Translations under genes and position numbers: made by a program
Part shown: piece by piece, positions 1 through 8,245 of the stretch
Numbering within the stretch: position 1 is the stretch's first letter
How the letters are laid out: every line of letters starts with the position of its first letter
The notes under the pieces: generated by a model
The model's database searches: none
What the model saw: only the letters and a program-made list of their open reading frames with translations
Told to the model about the DNA's origin: nothing
Origin: a virus
IMG/VR virus record: IMGVR_UViG_3300047678_000345
Coordinates: 1 to 33,710 of that record
Strand: one strand, 5' to 3'
DNA: 33,710 nucleotides

Positions 1-316
1 TATTTAACCTAAATCTTGTTGTAAGTTTTTTGATTGGTGCTAGTGCTGTATATTGAACATACCAAACCAAATCATAAGTAACATCTGTAGCGTAATAAGT
101 TGGATTAAGATCTGTATAATAAATTCCTGTAGATTCTTGTGTTATGGGCGTATTACCTTCAATTGCAGTATTTGATTCTGTATCTCCTGTTCCAGCGACA
201 AAGGTATTTGCACTAAGCGAAGTTGGATTTATTAGGGTATAGGATTGCGTCATTCCTGTTGAACTAGCAGAGGCGCTAACGCAATAGATTTTTCTATATA
301 ATCTTATAAATCCCAT
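1..316 (-). CDS. Virion-like beta-rich protein, truncated by window edge
   Basis: An open frame reads from an ATG at 316 leftwards off the window without a stop, giving 105 codons. The sequence is rich in Thr, Ser and Tyr and alternates in a beta-strand manner. The segment STGIYYTDLNPTYYATDVTY and the following VWYVQY resemble the Ig-like or BppU-like domains of phage baseplate and fibre proteins, and the small protein at 7568-7876 has the same flavour. It lies just downstream of the tail tube gene on the same strand, separated by a terminator, so a virion role is likely but not shown. There is no clear TATTTATT motif in front of it. Function unknown; the frame and start are well supported, the family only weakly. 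Confidence 0.6.
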   Translation of the reverse strand, partial: MGFIRLYRKIYCVSASASSTGMTQSYTLINPTSLSANTFVAGTGDTESNTAIEGNTPITQESTGIYYTDLNPTYYATDVTYDLVWYVQYTALAPIKKLTTRFRLN

Positions 317-330
317 GTCGTTTTAATATA

Positions 331-376
331 AAAAAATCCTTGGAACATTATATAAAAAATACAACACCCCAAGGAT
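331..376 (-). terminator. Rho-independent terminator after the tail tube gene
   Basis: On the minus strand an 8-bp perfect stem (ATCCTTGG at 369-376 with CCAAGGAT at 336-343) encloses a 25-base loop and is followed directly by a run of T (331-336). It lies between the stop of the tail tube gene and the start of the next minus-strand gene. The long loop makes it less canonical than the terminators near 24600 and 28100. Confidence 0.6.
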
Positions 377-398
377 CAATATGTGTTTTGAAACGCTA

Positions 399-887
399 TT
401 AAGCGTTAAGTAAGCAAATGTCTGGTTGAAGAGTGATTGTTACTTCAGCAAGGTCATCAGCTGAATAATCAAAATCTCCAAAAGCTGCATTAGTAATCAT
501 ACAACCGATAAGAGTCCATTTTTCAACTTCAACACCTGTTGGGTCAAGAGCTTTAAGAACAAGATTTTTCTTGTATCCTACTGCATAACCCATACGGCCT
601 GTAGCTGATTCGAAATGAAGTCTAACCCATTCCATAATCTTTTGGGTAGTAGAGGGTCCGATTACGTCAATGAATTTCACTTCAATGGTGCTCCACTTAG
701 AACGACCAGCAACCCATGTGCTAGTATTCATATATGGAATCTCAGTTGGATTGATCTCCAAAGTCGGTTTCCCTGAGGTTTGAACTAAAAACGATTCAAT
801 ACCTAATTCTGTTGGGAATTCTAATACGAATCTATTTTTTCTTTTTGGTTCCTGTTCAATAGGAACGGGTCTAAACATATCAGCCAT
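399..887 (-). CDS. Tail tube protein (T4 gp19 family)
   Basis: This 162-residue protein has the length and layout of T4 gp19, the subunit whose hexameric rings stack into the inner tail tube of contractile tails. The N-terminal part (KRKNRFVLEFPTELG, about residues 16-30) fits the first strand of the fold. The middle carries PTEIPYMNTSTWVAGRSKWS, comparable to the gp19 segment with IPVGFMNRKINVAG. It ends with the alternating strand DLAEVTITLQPDICLLN. The family assignment comes from pattern and length, not from a search. It is transcribed leftwards, away from the fibre genes, with its own leader signal (892-941) and terminator (331-376), as suits a highly expressed structural gene. No sheath gene is seen next to it in this window. 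Confidence 0.82.
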   Translation of the reverse strand: MADMFRPVPIEQEPKRKNRFVLEFPTELGIESFLVQTSGKPTLEINPTEIPYMNTSTWVAGRSKWSTIEVKFIDVIGPSTTQKIMEWVRLHFESATGRMGYAVGYKKNLVLKALDPTGVEVEKWTLIGCMITNAAFGDFDYSADDLAEVTITLQPDICLLNA

Positions 888-891
888 AGCT

Positions 892-941
892 CTATTTTAT
901 TTAGTGTTGTTAATTCTTTTTGCTTTTAAATAAATACATAG
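892..941 (-). promoter_or_regulatory. Leader signal of the tail tube gene: TATTTATT motif plus hairpin
   Basis: Read on the minus strand, TATTTATT (929-936) lies inside the arm CTATGTATTTATTTA (927-941). Apart from a 3-base bulge this arm pairs over 12 bases with TAAATAAAATAG (892-903). The second arm ends 4 bases before the ATG at 887. This is the clearest minus-strand example of the motif found in front of most plus-strand virion genes. Promoter or RNA function is inferred. Confidence 0.5.
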
Positions 942-985
942 AAAAAAAAATTATTAATCCCATAATATGAGAAAAATAAATATTG

Positions 986-1031
986 AACCTATTTATTTAG
1001 GAGTCGAAAGGCTTATAAACCTCTATAGGTT
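986..1031 (+). promoter_or_regulatory. Leader signal of the first fibre gene
   Basis: AACCTATTTATT (986-997) contains the octamer TATTTATT at 990-997. The arm AACCTAT (986-992) pairs perfectly with ATAGGTT (1025-1031) across a 32-base loop, 32 bases before the ATG at 1064. The spacing is longer than at the other leaders. It faces away from the similar minus-strand signal at 892-941, so this 176-base gap is a divergent promoter region. Confidence 0.45.
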
Positions 1032-1063
1032 ATATTTTTAAGAATTCTATAATTCGAATATAA

Positions 1064-3175
1064 ATGGCATCAGGTCAAACAAGAAATATTGCTGGTATTG
1101 CACCTAAAAAGAGTGCTGTTCCAGGAAAAGTACCCACAGGGTCAACGGTTGGAGAGATATTTTCCAATTTGCCAGACCAAAAACTTTGGGGTTATGACGG
1201 CTCAACTATATTCGAATATGGCGCAAAGTCATTTTTAGGCCTAACTGGCGGAACTATAACAGGAAACACTAGTATTATTGGAAGCTTATCAGCAACCACA
1301 TTTATAAGTGGTTCTACAGATTTATATAACATATTCGCAACAAGTTCAAGTTCGTGGTTGCTTAGTGGAAATACTAATGGAGTAGAAAAATATATTGGTA
1401 CTAATGATAATTTCGCCTTACCATTTAATATTAATGGTGTTGAGGCAATGAGAATTACAAATGAAGGTTCTACTGCAAATCGTATCTTCATAAATTCACC
1501 AACATCAATCGGAGGCTCAAATGCAGGTATTCAATATTCAAACGCATCAACAGCAAATAGAGCGCAAATTAAACTACATTCTTATTTTACAGGAAATTCT
1601 GTTGCAGGTGTAAGTACGCTAACATCTCGTTCAGGAAATATTGGTGTTAACAATGCCGTTGTTAATGGACAAGAATATTCTAAATGGACAGCACAAGCAG
1701 GTGCAACAACAGTTGGTAGCGCACCTATTGCAGGTACATGGGCTTTTATTGCAAATAATGTAAACTCATTAACTGTAACATCAGATTGGAGAGTACAACT
1801 TACAAATTCAGCAGGTACACTTGGTGATAGAGTTTACTTAACAAGCGAAGGCGTATTGAATGTTTATAATGATATTATACCAAACACTACAAGTGTTTAT
1901 AATCTAGGAAGTGATACTAATAAATTTAAGAATGCTTATTTAAGCGGAGGATTAACAGCAAATACGATTAGTGCAACGACAATTTCAGGTGGAACTATTT
2001 TATCGGCTGGTACAGATCTATACAACATTTTCCTTACAACTGCAGACGGAAATGATATTACCAGAGTTCAATCAGGAAGTAATATTATAACAGGAGGGAC
2101 AGGAAATTTACCAACAATTAATTTGGTTTCATCACCATCAATTGATGGATTGACATTCTCAGGAACTGCAAGTGGAGTTGCTTTAAGTGCGACAACTTTT
2201 ACCGCAAACACAGCAACTATCTTAGGCAATAGTGATACTACTGAACTTAAAATTATAGCAAATTCTGCGCAGACAAAAGCATTAATGCTTTTATTAAAAT
2301 CAGATGGTACTGAATTATTAAGACTACATTCAAATGCTTTAGAAAATACATTTTTAGGATTTTCAGCAGGCACCAATACAACTAGTGGGTTATTTAATAC
2401 TTTTCTAGGATCTACCGCTGGCACTGGCAACACTACAGGAGGGGTAAATGTTTTTGTGGGCCACCAAGCAGGATCTGTTATAAGCGGAGGAGCTAGCAAT
2501 ACTTTCGTAGGGGCTGGTGCTGGAAAAATAAAAGTATCAGGAGATTTTAATGTTTATATAGGCGCTAATTCTGGAGGAAATACTATAGCTGGTGATAATA
2601 ACGTTTATGTTGGAGATTGGGCAGGAAGATTTAATTATAGCGGAGCCAACAATACTTATATAGGTCAAGCTTCTGGATATTTAAGTAGTGGTAGTAGTAA
2701 TGTATTTTTAGGTGCTGGGGCAGGTGTTTCTGTATCAGGTTCTAATTTATTATACATAGCAAACACATCAACACCAAATCCTCTTATATGGGGAAATTTT
2801 AGTACAGGAGAAGTAAAAATAAACGGAAGCTTAACTGCAAATACTTTCACAGCAACAACACTGAGTGGTGGAACAATATTAAGTGGTTCAACAAATTTAT
2901 ATCAAATATTTCAGCCATCGGCAGGAATTTTAAAACAAAAAAATGGTTCAGTAACAGGTTCTACTTTTTCAGGAAATCCAAAAAAAGCGACTGTTGCATT
3001 TACGACAAACTTTCCAGATAATAATTATGCTGTAACAGTAACAGGAGAAGCAGATAGAACTTGGACGATAGAATCAAAAACACTAAGTGGATTTACAATA
3101 AATGCAAATGCAAACTTACAGTTTAATAGTAGAAATGTTTTTTGGATGGCAGGGCAAATAGGAGAGAGTAATTAA
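1064..3175 (+). CDS. Tail fibre protein 1, repeat-rich with lectin-like C-terminus
   Basis: A 703-residue Ser/Thr/Gly/Asn-rich fibre protein. The N-terminus (MASGQTRNIAGIAPKKSAVP) differs from the next two fibres and may be the attachment end. Modules of the type LSATT-x-SGGT-x-SGSTNLYxIF occur three times, and one copy of the module TGGTGNLPTINLVSSPS follows the second. Residues about 428-567 form about seven repeats of roughly 18 residues (NTFLGFSAG, NVFVGHQAG, NTFVGAGAG, NVYIGANSG), which suggest a beta-roll or YadA-like stalk. The last 85 residues (from GNPKKATVAFTTNF) are shared with the second fibre and resemble an H-type lectin-like receptor-binding tip; that is inference. It heads the fibre operon 1064-7050 and probably forms trimers that bind the host surface. 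Confidence 0.8.
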   Translation: MASGQTRNIAGIAPKKSAVPGKVPTGSTVGEIFSNLPDQKLWGYDGSTIFEYGAKSFLGLTGGTITGNTSIIGSLSATTFISGSTDLYNIFATSSSSWLLSGNTNGVEKYIGTNDNFALPFNINGVEAMRITNEGSTANRIFINSPTSIGGSNAGIQYSNASTANRAQIKLHSYFTGNSVAGVSTLTSRSGNIGVNNAVVNGQEYSKWTAQAGATTVGSAPIAGTWAFIANNVNSLTVTSDWRVQLTNSAGTLGDRVYLTSEGVLNVYNDIIPNTTSVYNLGSDTNKFKNAYLSGGLTANTISATTISGGTILSAGTDLYNIFLTTADGNDITRVQSGSNIITGGTGNLPTINLVSSPSIDGLTFSGTASGVALSATTFTANTATILGNSDTTELKIIANSAQTKALMLLLKSDGTELLRLHSNALENTFLGFSAGTNTTSGLFNTFLGSTAGTGNTTGGVNVFVGHQAGSVISGGASNTFVGAGAGKIKVSGDFNVYIGANSGGNTIAGDNNVYVGDWAGRFNYSGANNTYIGQASGYLSSGSSNVFLGAGAGVSVSGSNLLYIANTSTPNPLIWGNFSTGEVKINGSLTANTFTATTLSGGTILSGSTNLYQIFQPSAGILKQKNGSVTGSTFSGNPKKATVAFTTNFPDNNYAVTVTGEADRTWTIESKTLSGFTINANANLQFNSRNVFWMAGQIGESN

Positions 3176-3186
3176 TAATTAAATAA

Positions 3187-3205
3187 TATTTATAATAAAA
3201 TAAAT
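3187..3205 (+). promoter_or_regulatory. Leader signal of the second fibre gene
   Basis: TATTTATA lies at 3187-3194. ATTTAT (3188-3193) can pair with ATAAAT (3200-3205) over a 6-base loop, and the second arm ends 1 base before the ATG at 3207. The stem is AT-only and could arise by chance in such DNA, so it is a weaker example of the series. Confidence 0.35.
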
Positions 3206-3206
3206 T

Positions 3207-4439
3207 ATGGGTTTACAAATAAATGATTTAGTAGTAGAAAGTACGTTATCAGCTTCAACGCTGACGGCTACAACTTTATATGTTGGTACAAATAATATTG
3301 GAGGTTCTAGTTCTAGTTTTAATTCATTGTCTGCAACGACACTGAGTGGTGGAACAATTTATTCTGGTGGAACTGATTTATATTCTATTTTCTTAACAAC
3401 ATCAGACGGAAATGATGTGACAAGAGTTCAGCCAGGCTCAAACATAACAACTGGTGGAACAGGAAATTTACCAATAATAAATTTGGCTTCATCTCCTTCT
3501 GTAAACAATTTCACATTTTCAGGAACTGCAACAGGAAATGCGTTATCAGCAACAACACTGAGTGGTGGAACATTATACTCAGGATCAACAAATTTATATT
3601 CTATATTTTCACAAACAGATACTGTTACACGTGTTCAGCCTGGAACAAACATCACAACAGGAGGAACTGCAAATAACCCAACGGTTAATTTGGTTTCATC
3701 TCCTTCAATAAATTCATTGACATTCTCAGGAACTGCAACAGGAAATGTTCTTAGTGCAACTACATTAAGTGCAGGTACATTGTTTTCAGGAAGCACAAAT
3801 TTATATTCTATATTTGCAACCATACCTGACCAGAATGACATAACAAGAGTTCAGCCAGGAACAAACATCACGACTGGTGGAACTGCAAATTTGCCAACGG
3901 TTAATTTGGTTGCATCTCCTTCTATAAATAATTTAACCATATCAGGATTAACGTCTTCCTCAGGAGGAGCAACATTTACTAACTTATCAGGAACAAATAT
4001 TTTTTCAGGAAGTGTAAATCTTCAGACTTATTTCACTACAATACAACAACAATTATTAACAGAAGCAAATTTATCAGGTGCGACATTCACAGGTCAAGTT
4101 AATACTCCAAGCTTATCTGCAACAACATTAAGTGGCGGAACAATATTTTCTGGAAACACAAATTTATATCAAATATTTGCACAAACAGGAAGTACATTAA
4201 TACATAAATCTGGAACAATATCAGGATCGACATTTGCAGGTAATCCAAAAAAGGCAACTGTAACTTTTGCGACTGCATTCGCAAATACAAATTATGCAAT
4301 TACAATATCATCAGATACAAATAGAACTTTTACATGGGAATCTAAAGCGGCTGGAAGTTTTGTAATAAACTCAAATGCGAATACAGCTTTTAATGCTGGA
4401 AATGTAAATTGGACAGCAACAGAATATGGAGAAAAATAA
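3207..4439 (+). CDS. Tail fibre protein 2, paralogue of its neighbours
   Basis: A 410-residue fibre protein made almost wholly of two alternating modules: LSATTLSGGT-x-SGSTNLYSIF (five variants, one ending NLQTYF) and RVQPG-x-NITTGGT-x-N-P (three copies) followed by a short SSPS or ASPS segment. Its N-terminus (MGLQINDLVVESTLSASTLT) matches fibre 3 rather than fibre 1. Its last 85 residues (from GNPKKATVTFATAF) match the tip of fibre 1. It is therefore a mosaic, with the base of one neighbour and the tip of the other. Stop and next start are 3 bases apart, so it is probably cotranslated with the third fibre. A role in adsorption is inferred from composition and context. Confidence 0.8.
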   Translation: MGLQINDLVVESTLSASTLTATTLYVGTNNIGGSSSSFNSLSATTLSGGTIYSGGTDLYSIFLTTSDGNDVTRVQPGSNITTGGTGNLPIINLASSPSVNNFTFSGTATGNALSATTLSGGTLYSGSTNLYSIFSQTDTVTRVQPGTNITTGGTANNPTVNLVSSPSINSLTFSGTATGNVLSATTLSAGTLFSGSTNLYSIFATIPDQNDITRVQPGTNITTGGTANLPTVNLVASPSINNLTISGLTSSSGGATFTNLSGTNIFSGSVNLQTYFTTIQQQLLTEANLSGATFTGQVNTPSLSATTLSGGTIFSGNTNLYQIFAQTGSTLIHKSGTISGSTFAGNPKKATVTFATAFANTNYAITISSDTNRTFTWESKAAGSFVINSNANTAFNAGNVNWTATEYGEK

Positions 4440-4442
4440 AAA

Positions 4443-6266
4443 ATGGCATTAGAAATTGATGATATAAATTTAGGCGGTACACTTTCGGCAACAACGATAA
4501 GTGCAACAACTATTGTGTTTGGTGGACAACCAATACAGAATGTTTTTGTTCAAAACAATATTGCTGGAGGATTTTTGTCAATTTCAGGAGGTACTGTTAC
4601 TGGACAAACTAATTTCGCATTAGGACTTTCCGCAAACACTTTAAGTGGAGGAACGATATTTTCAGGAAATACAAATCTTCAGACTTATTTTAATACAATA
4701 AATGCACAACTTTTAACAAAAGCAAATTTATCAGGTGCAACATTTACAGGAGCAGTTAATACTCCAACATTGAGTTCAACAACACTAAGTGCAACAACAT
4801 TAATCTCAGGTTCAACAAATTTATATTCAATATTTGCCCCATTTGGTTCAGGCGGAGGCGGATCTACAACAAATGTACAACCAGGTTCGAATGTCACAAC
4901 AGGTGGAACATCGAATGCTCCAATTGTAAATGTTGTTTCATCACCTTCATTTAACTCAATAACAGCATCAGGCGCTTCAAGTTTCACGACTTTAAGTGCA
5001 ACAACATTGGTATCTGGTTCAACGAATTTGTATAATATATTTGCGACAATACCTGATCAAAACGATGTTACAAGAGTTCAACCTGGTTCAAACATAACAA
5101 CTGGTGGAACAGTAAATAATCCAACAATAAACCTTACATCCTCTCCGTCTGTAAATAGCATTACTTCATCAGGAGCTTCAAGTTTCACAACTTTAAGTGC
5201 AACAACATTGGTGTCTGGATCAACGAATTTGTATAATATATTTTCAACAACTGACACAAATGATATAACAAGAATACAACCTGGTTCAAATATCACAACA
5301 GGTGGAACAGCAACGAACCCAATTGTGTCTGTTGTTGCATCTCCATCATTTAATGGTTTGACTATATCTGGATTAACAACATCTTCTAGCGGTGCAATAT
5401 TTTTAAGTTTGTCCTCAGATACTTTAACTCTTGACGAAGTTTCAATACCAAGTGCTCCTGTTTCAGCAGCTACTATTTTTGTTAGAAACAAAGCAAATAG
5501 AAGGATGGCAGGTCAAGTAGGTCCTAGCGGAATTGATTATACATTTCAACCTTCCATATATGGAAATAAGATAGCTCTTTGGAATCCGCCAGGAAATTCA
5601 ACAACTGTGCCTGGAGTTTTAGGTATAGCTGCATTAACGGCTACAGGTACTGCAACTGCAAGAAATGTGGCAACAACAAATTTACTTACAAGAACGAAAA
5701 GATTAGCTGTTGTTTCAGCAGTTCCAGCTGGTTCTTTAGCTGGTTATAGGCTTGGTGTAACTCAATATACTGTTGGTGATGGCTCTGGAGCTGGTGGTTT
5801 TATGTATGTAATAAGATTTGGTGTTGCAGATGCTCAAACAGCTACAAGGATGTTTCTGGGATTAAGAAATACAACAGGAGCACCGACTAATGCAGAACCA
5901 TCTGGTTTTACAAACTCTATAGGAGTTGGAAATGGCGCTGGAAATACTAATTTAAGAATTTTTTATGGAGGCTCTGCAGCACAAACGTCAATAGATTTGG
6001 GAGCAAATTTTCCATGTAATACAAATAGTGCTGACTTATATGAATTTACTTTATTTGCACCACCAAACTCAAATAATAGTGTGGGCTATAGAGTAGAAAG
6101 ATTAAATACTGGAGATGTTGCATCAGGTACTTTAACTGGAGTTGCAGGAACTGCACTTCCTTCAAGTACAACACTTTTGACATTAAATGATTTTAGAACA
6201 AATAATGGAAGTACTGGTGCTGTTACTTTAGATTATGTCTCTATTTATATTGAAACTGATTATTAA
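4443..6266 (+). CDS. Tail fibre protein 3 with a distinct C-terminal receptor-binding domain
   Basis: A 607-residue fibre protein. Residues 1 to about 315 use the same LSATT / SGSTNLYxIF and QPGSN-x-TTGGT modules as the two genes before it, including two nearly identical copies at DNA level (4974-5042 and 5175-5243). From about residue 335 (NRRMAGQVGPSGIDYTFQPS) the protein switches to a different domain of about 270 residues, containing LWNPPGNSTTVPGVLG and ending in LDYVSIYIETDY. I take this as a globular receptor-binding head, a type often seen at the end of phage fibres; this is from general familiarity, not a search. The upstream gene ends 3 bases earlier. TATTTATA at 6242-6249, inside the end of this gene, could serve the next gene. 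Confidence 0.8.
   Translation: MALEIDDINLGGTLSATTISATTIVFGGQPIQNVFVQNNIAGGFLSISGGTVTGQTNFALGLSANTLSGGTIFSGNTNLQTYFNTINAQLLTKANLSGATFTGAVNTPTLSSTTLSATTLISGSTNLYSIFAPFGSGGGGSTTNVQPGSNVTTGGTSNAPIVNVVSSPSFNSITASGASSFTTLSATTLVSGSTNLYNIFATIPDQNDVTRVQPGSNITTGGTVNNPTINLTSSPSVNSITSSGASSFTTLSATTLVSGSTNLYNIFSTTDTNDITRIQPGSNITTGGTATNPIVSVVASPSFNGLTISGLTTSSSGAIFLSLSSDTLTLDEVSIPSAPVSAATIFVRNKANRRMAGQVGPSGIDYTFQPSIYGNKIALWNPPGNSTTVPGVLGIAALTATGTATARNVATTNLLTRTKRLAVVSAVPAGSLAGYRLGVTQYTVGDGSGAGGFMYVIRFGVADAQTATRMFLGLRNTTGAPTNAEPSGFTNSIGVGNGAGNTNLRIFYGGSAAQTSIDLGANFPCNTNSADLYEFTLFAPPNSNNSVGYRVERLNTGDVASGTLTGVAGTALPSSTTLLTLNDFRTNNGSTGAVTLDYVSIYIETDY
4974..5042 (+). repeat. Direct repeat copy A inside fibre gene 3
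   Basis: A 69-base segment that recurs at 5175-5243 with three mismatches. It encodes the module beginning ASSFTTLSATTLVSGSTNLY. The near identity of two copies 201 bases apart points to recent tandem duplication or gene conversion among fibre modules. Confidence 0.8.
5175..5243 (+). repeat. Direct repeat copy B inside fibre gene 3
   Basis: Second copy of the 69-base segment at 4974-5042, in the same reading frame. It differs at three positions. Confidence 0.8.
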
Positions 6267-6276
6267 AAAATGAATT

Positions 6277-7050
6277 ATGTTATTTGATATTAAAGCAAGA
6301 AAATACGAGTTAATGGATGGTCAATTATATATTGAATTTATTCCATGCAATGAGGAGTTAAAAGATTTATTATATAACGGAGGTACTTATGATATTTTAA
6401 ATAACTCAATTGAAAATACAATAAAATATCACAAGCCGATAGTTAGAGATGAGTTATATAGTTTATTACCAGATAGTGTTAAATCAGGTTATACAAATAG
6501 TCAATTTAAAATTAATGACTCAATAGAAAACCCTTCAACTGTTGATTATGACATTTTGGGTTTTAATAAACAAAGAATAATTATAAAAGGGGAATTAAAA
6601 CAAACAAATTATTATAAAACATATATTCCATCTTCTCAAACCTATAGCGACTTGGTTGTTTCTGAATTTAGAGATTATACAAGAAATGAGATAGGTTTAG
6701 TGCAGTCTAGAAATATGTCTTGCAATTGGTTGTTGAATGATGATACTACTGGTTTAACATTATCATTTACAAAATACTATTCTCCAGAAGAATCAATTGG
6801 AGAAGGTATTGATAGAAGAAATAACATGCTTGCATTTGCTAAGACATCTTTACTTGATGGATTAAAAGCAATTTATGGAGAGCCATTAAATCAAACATAT
6901 GCATTTGATATGTTGACTTCTGTAAAAACTCAAATGGAATATTTTTCACAAGGATATACCCAACCATTAAGAGATGCGGTAAGCGCATCAACAAAGCCTT
7001 ATTTGACAGTAGGAATAAAAGAAGCAATAATAGAACAATTAACATTTTAA
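6277..7050 (+). CDS. Hypothetical protein of the fibre operon
   Basis: A 257-residue soluble protein that I do not recognise. It starts MLFDIKARKYELMDGQLYIE and lacks the Ser/Thr fibre modules, signal peptide or membrane segments. The first 60 residues and the segment near YYKTYIPSSQTYSDL look beta-rich; the last 80 are more helical (AFAKTSLLDGLKAIYGEPLN). It sits 10 bases after fibre 3 and 10 bases before a membrane protein gene, so it belongs to the same transcript. A fibre-associated structural or assembly role is a guess from position only. A TATTTATA at 6242-6249 lies 27 bases ahead of the start. Confidence 0.6.
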   Translation: MLFDIKARKYELMDGQLYIEFIPCNEELKDLLYNGGTYDILNNSIENTIKYHKPIVRDELYSLLPDSVKSGYTNSQFKINDSIENPSTVDYDILGFNKQRIIIKGELKQTNYYKTYIPSSQTYSDLVVSEFRDYTRNEIGLVQSRNMSCNWLLNDDTTGLTLSFTKYYSPEESIGEGIDRRNNMLAFAKTSLLDGLKAIYGEPLNQTYAFDMLTSVKTQMEYFSQGYTQPLRDAVSASTKPYLTVGIKEAIIEQLTF

Positions 7051-7060
7051 AAATAAAAAT

Positions 7061-7552
7061 ATGAAAGATTTATTTATATCAATATGGGCTCTTGTATGGG
7101 CATTATTAGTGAGTAGTTTAATGTTCTCAATAGGAACTTTATATTCACTAGGATATTCAGTGTGGTACACTGTGACTCTTAAGAAGCCTTTAGCATTTTT
7201 TCAATTTTGGTGGAGACTAGTTGATGGATTTGCATCAGCATTGGCAAATCTTATTTATGAAGCAGCTTACTCGTTAGATTTGGGTTGGAATGTTAATGGG
7301 GAAATTATTGAAGACATGGTTACAACTGAAGAGAATACAGAATTTTCTAAAAAGAATATTTCTGTCTCAGCTACAATTGGAAAGCTTCAAGTTGAAAACA
7401 AATTAAATAAGTTTGGTTTAAAATTCAGCAAGCTATTAAACTTCTTTTTTGGCCAAAAACAACATGCTGTTGATGCTTGGCATTATACTCAAGCAAAAAA
7501 AGATTTAAAAGCACAATATTTTATTAAAGAAAAAAGAAAACTTAAAAAGTAA
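7061..7552 (+). CDS. Small membrane protein
   Basis: A 163-residue protein with a strongly hydrophobic N-terminal third: one clear transmembrane segment (about residues 5-28, ISIWALVWALLVSSLMFSIG) and an aromatic segment FFQFWWRLVDGFASALANLI (about 46-65) that may be a second, amphipathic or re-entrant one. The rest is soluble and very basic, ending in KEKRKLKK. No lipobox or cleavable signal peptide is obvious. It sits between the fibre operon and a small beta-rich protein. It might act on the host envelope during late infection or be a virion membrane-contact protein. The family is not recognised. Confidence 0.6.
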   Translation: MKDLFISIWALVWALLVSSLMFSIGTLYSLGYSVWYTVTLKKPLAFFQFWWRLVDGFASALANLIYEAAYSLDLGWNVNGEIIEDMVTTEENTEFSKKNISVSATIGKLQVENKLNKFGLKFSKLLNFFFGQKQHAVDAWHYTQAKKDLKAQYFIKEKRKLKK

Positions 7553-7556
7553 ATTC

Positions 7557-7564
7557 TATTTATT
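7557..7564 (+). promoter_or_regulatory. TATTTATT motif before the 7568 gene
   Basis: CTATTTATT ends only 3 bases before the ATG at 7568. If it is a -10-like element the transcript would have almost no leader. No convincing hairpin accompanies it here. Motif recurrence is the only support. Confidence 0.4.
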
Positions 7565-7567
7565 AAT

Positions 7568-7876
7568 ATGAATATAAGAACCGCACAAACAGTATACGAA
7601 CAAGTAATGTCTTTTGACGTGGATAATAATCCAGTGTCAGGAGCTACGTTTGACGCTGTCTTATATTTAAATAATACCATATACACAGGATCTACTCCTG
7701 CATATTCACTTACAGACGCATCTAGAGGAATGTTTACATTCTCCTGGTCTGCAGATACTTTTGGAGACTATCAATTATATACAAAAAACAACGCCACAGG
7801 CGTTATATTTGTTTCTAACTCTATTGGAGTAAGACCTGATAGTGAGTTTGATACCACCGTTTATATTGGCCTGTAA
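7568..7876 (+). CDS. Small Ig-like virion protein, hypothetical
   Basis: A 102-residue acidic, beta-rich protein. The segments YSLTDASRGMFTFSWSADTF and GDYQLYTKN follow the pattern of a small Ig-like sandwich seen in fibre- and baseplate-linked phage proteins (turn, Gly, strand, GDY, strand). The gene cut off at the left edge of the window has a similar pattern, so the two may be distant paralogues. It has its own TATTTATT motif and lies just upstream of the terminase. Virion decoration or baseplate role is inferred; it could equally be an assembly factor. Confidence 0.55.
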   Translation: MNIRTAQTVYEQVMSFDVDNNPVSGATFDAVLYLNNTIYTGSTPAYSLTDASRGMFTFSWSADTFGDYQLYTKNNATGVIFVSNSIGVRPDSEFDTTVYIGL

Positions 7877-7893
7877 TCCAATATAAATTATTC

Positions 7894-7918
7894 TAACCTA
7901 TTTATTCATAAAAGGTTA
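7894..7918 (+). promoter_or_regulatory. Leader signal of the terminase gene
   Basis: TATTTATT at 7899-7906 lies within a hairpin. TAACCT (7894-7899) pairs with AGGTTA (7913-7918) and, after one bulged A, TTTA (7901-7904) pairs with TAAA (7909-7912) over a TTCA loop. The stem ends 3 bases before the ATG at 7922. The G and C pairs make chance pairing less likely than at the AT-only sites. Confidence 0.5.
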
Positions 7919-7921
7919 CAA

Positions 7922-8245
7922 ATGACATCTCAACAAATCTTAGAAGAGTATATAAAGTGCGCTAAAAGTCCTGTTTATTTCCTTAATAACTATGGCTATG
8001 TATTTGATGCTACAGAGAAGAAGGTAAAAAAAATGGTATGTTTTAAATATCAAGAAAATTGTGTTGACATATTTCATAAAGAACAAAATTCAATCATTCT
8101 TAAGAGTAGACAAACTGGATTATCTGTTATAACAGCAGGTTATGTAGCTTGGAGATTGATGTTTAGATATGATGAAAAAATATTGATCATCGCCAATGAT
8201 GGAGCTGGAGCAAGACGATTTTTAGCTACAGTAAAACTGTTGTAA
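7922..8245 (+). CDS. terL: Large terminase, N-terminal ATPase fragment (frame broken)
   Basis: This 107-residue frame is the front of a T4 gp17-type large terminase, the motor ATPase and nuclease that packages DNA into the prohead. Residues 62-68 (SRQTGLS) are the Walker A loop in the deviant form lacking the usual Lys, common in phage terminases; the aligned T4 loop is SRQLGKT. ILIIANDGAGARRFLATVK follows as the next strand and helix. The frame then stops at 8243-8245, and the rest of the protein continues in the -1 frame from about 8236. Compared with T4 gp17, about a dozen residues are missing between this point and the strand before the ASSP motif. That fits a small out-of-frame deletion, an assembly error or, less likely, ribosomal frameshifting at the four A residues 8233-8236. 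Confidence 0.8.
   Translation: MTSQQILEEYIKCAKSPVYFLNNYGYVFDATEKKVKKMVCFKYQENCVDIFHKEQNSIILKSRQTGLSVITAGYVAWRLMFRYDEKILIIANDGAGARRFLATVKLL

Noticed and set aside
1064-6266. Possible diversity-generating retroelement with variable fibre tips
   Set aside because: No reverse transcriptase gene and no template repeat with adenine-directed differences is seen. Repeated fibre modules explain the similarity.
7071-7078. Another TATTTATA, just after the start of the 7061 gene
   Set aside because: It lies inside the coding region and precedes no gene start; it shows that the octamer also occurs by chance in this AT-rich DNA.
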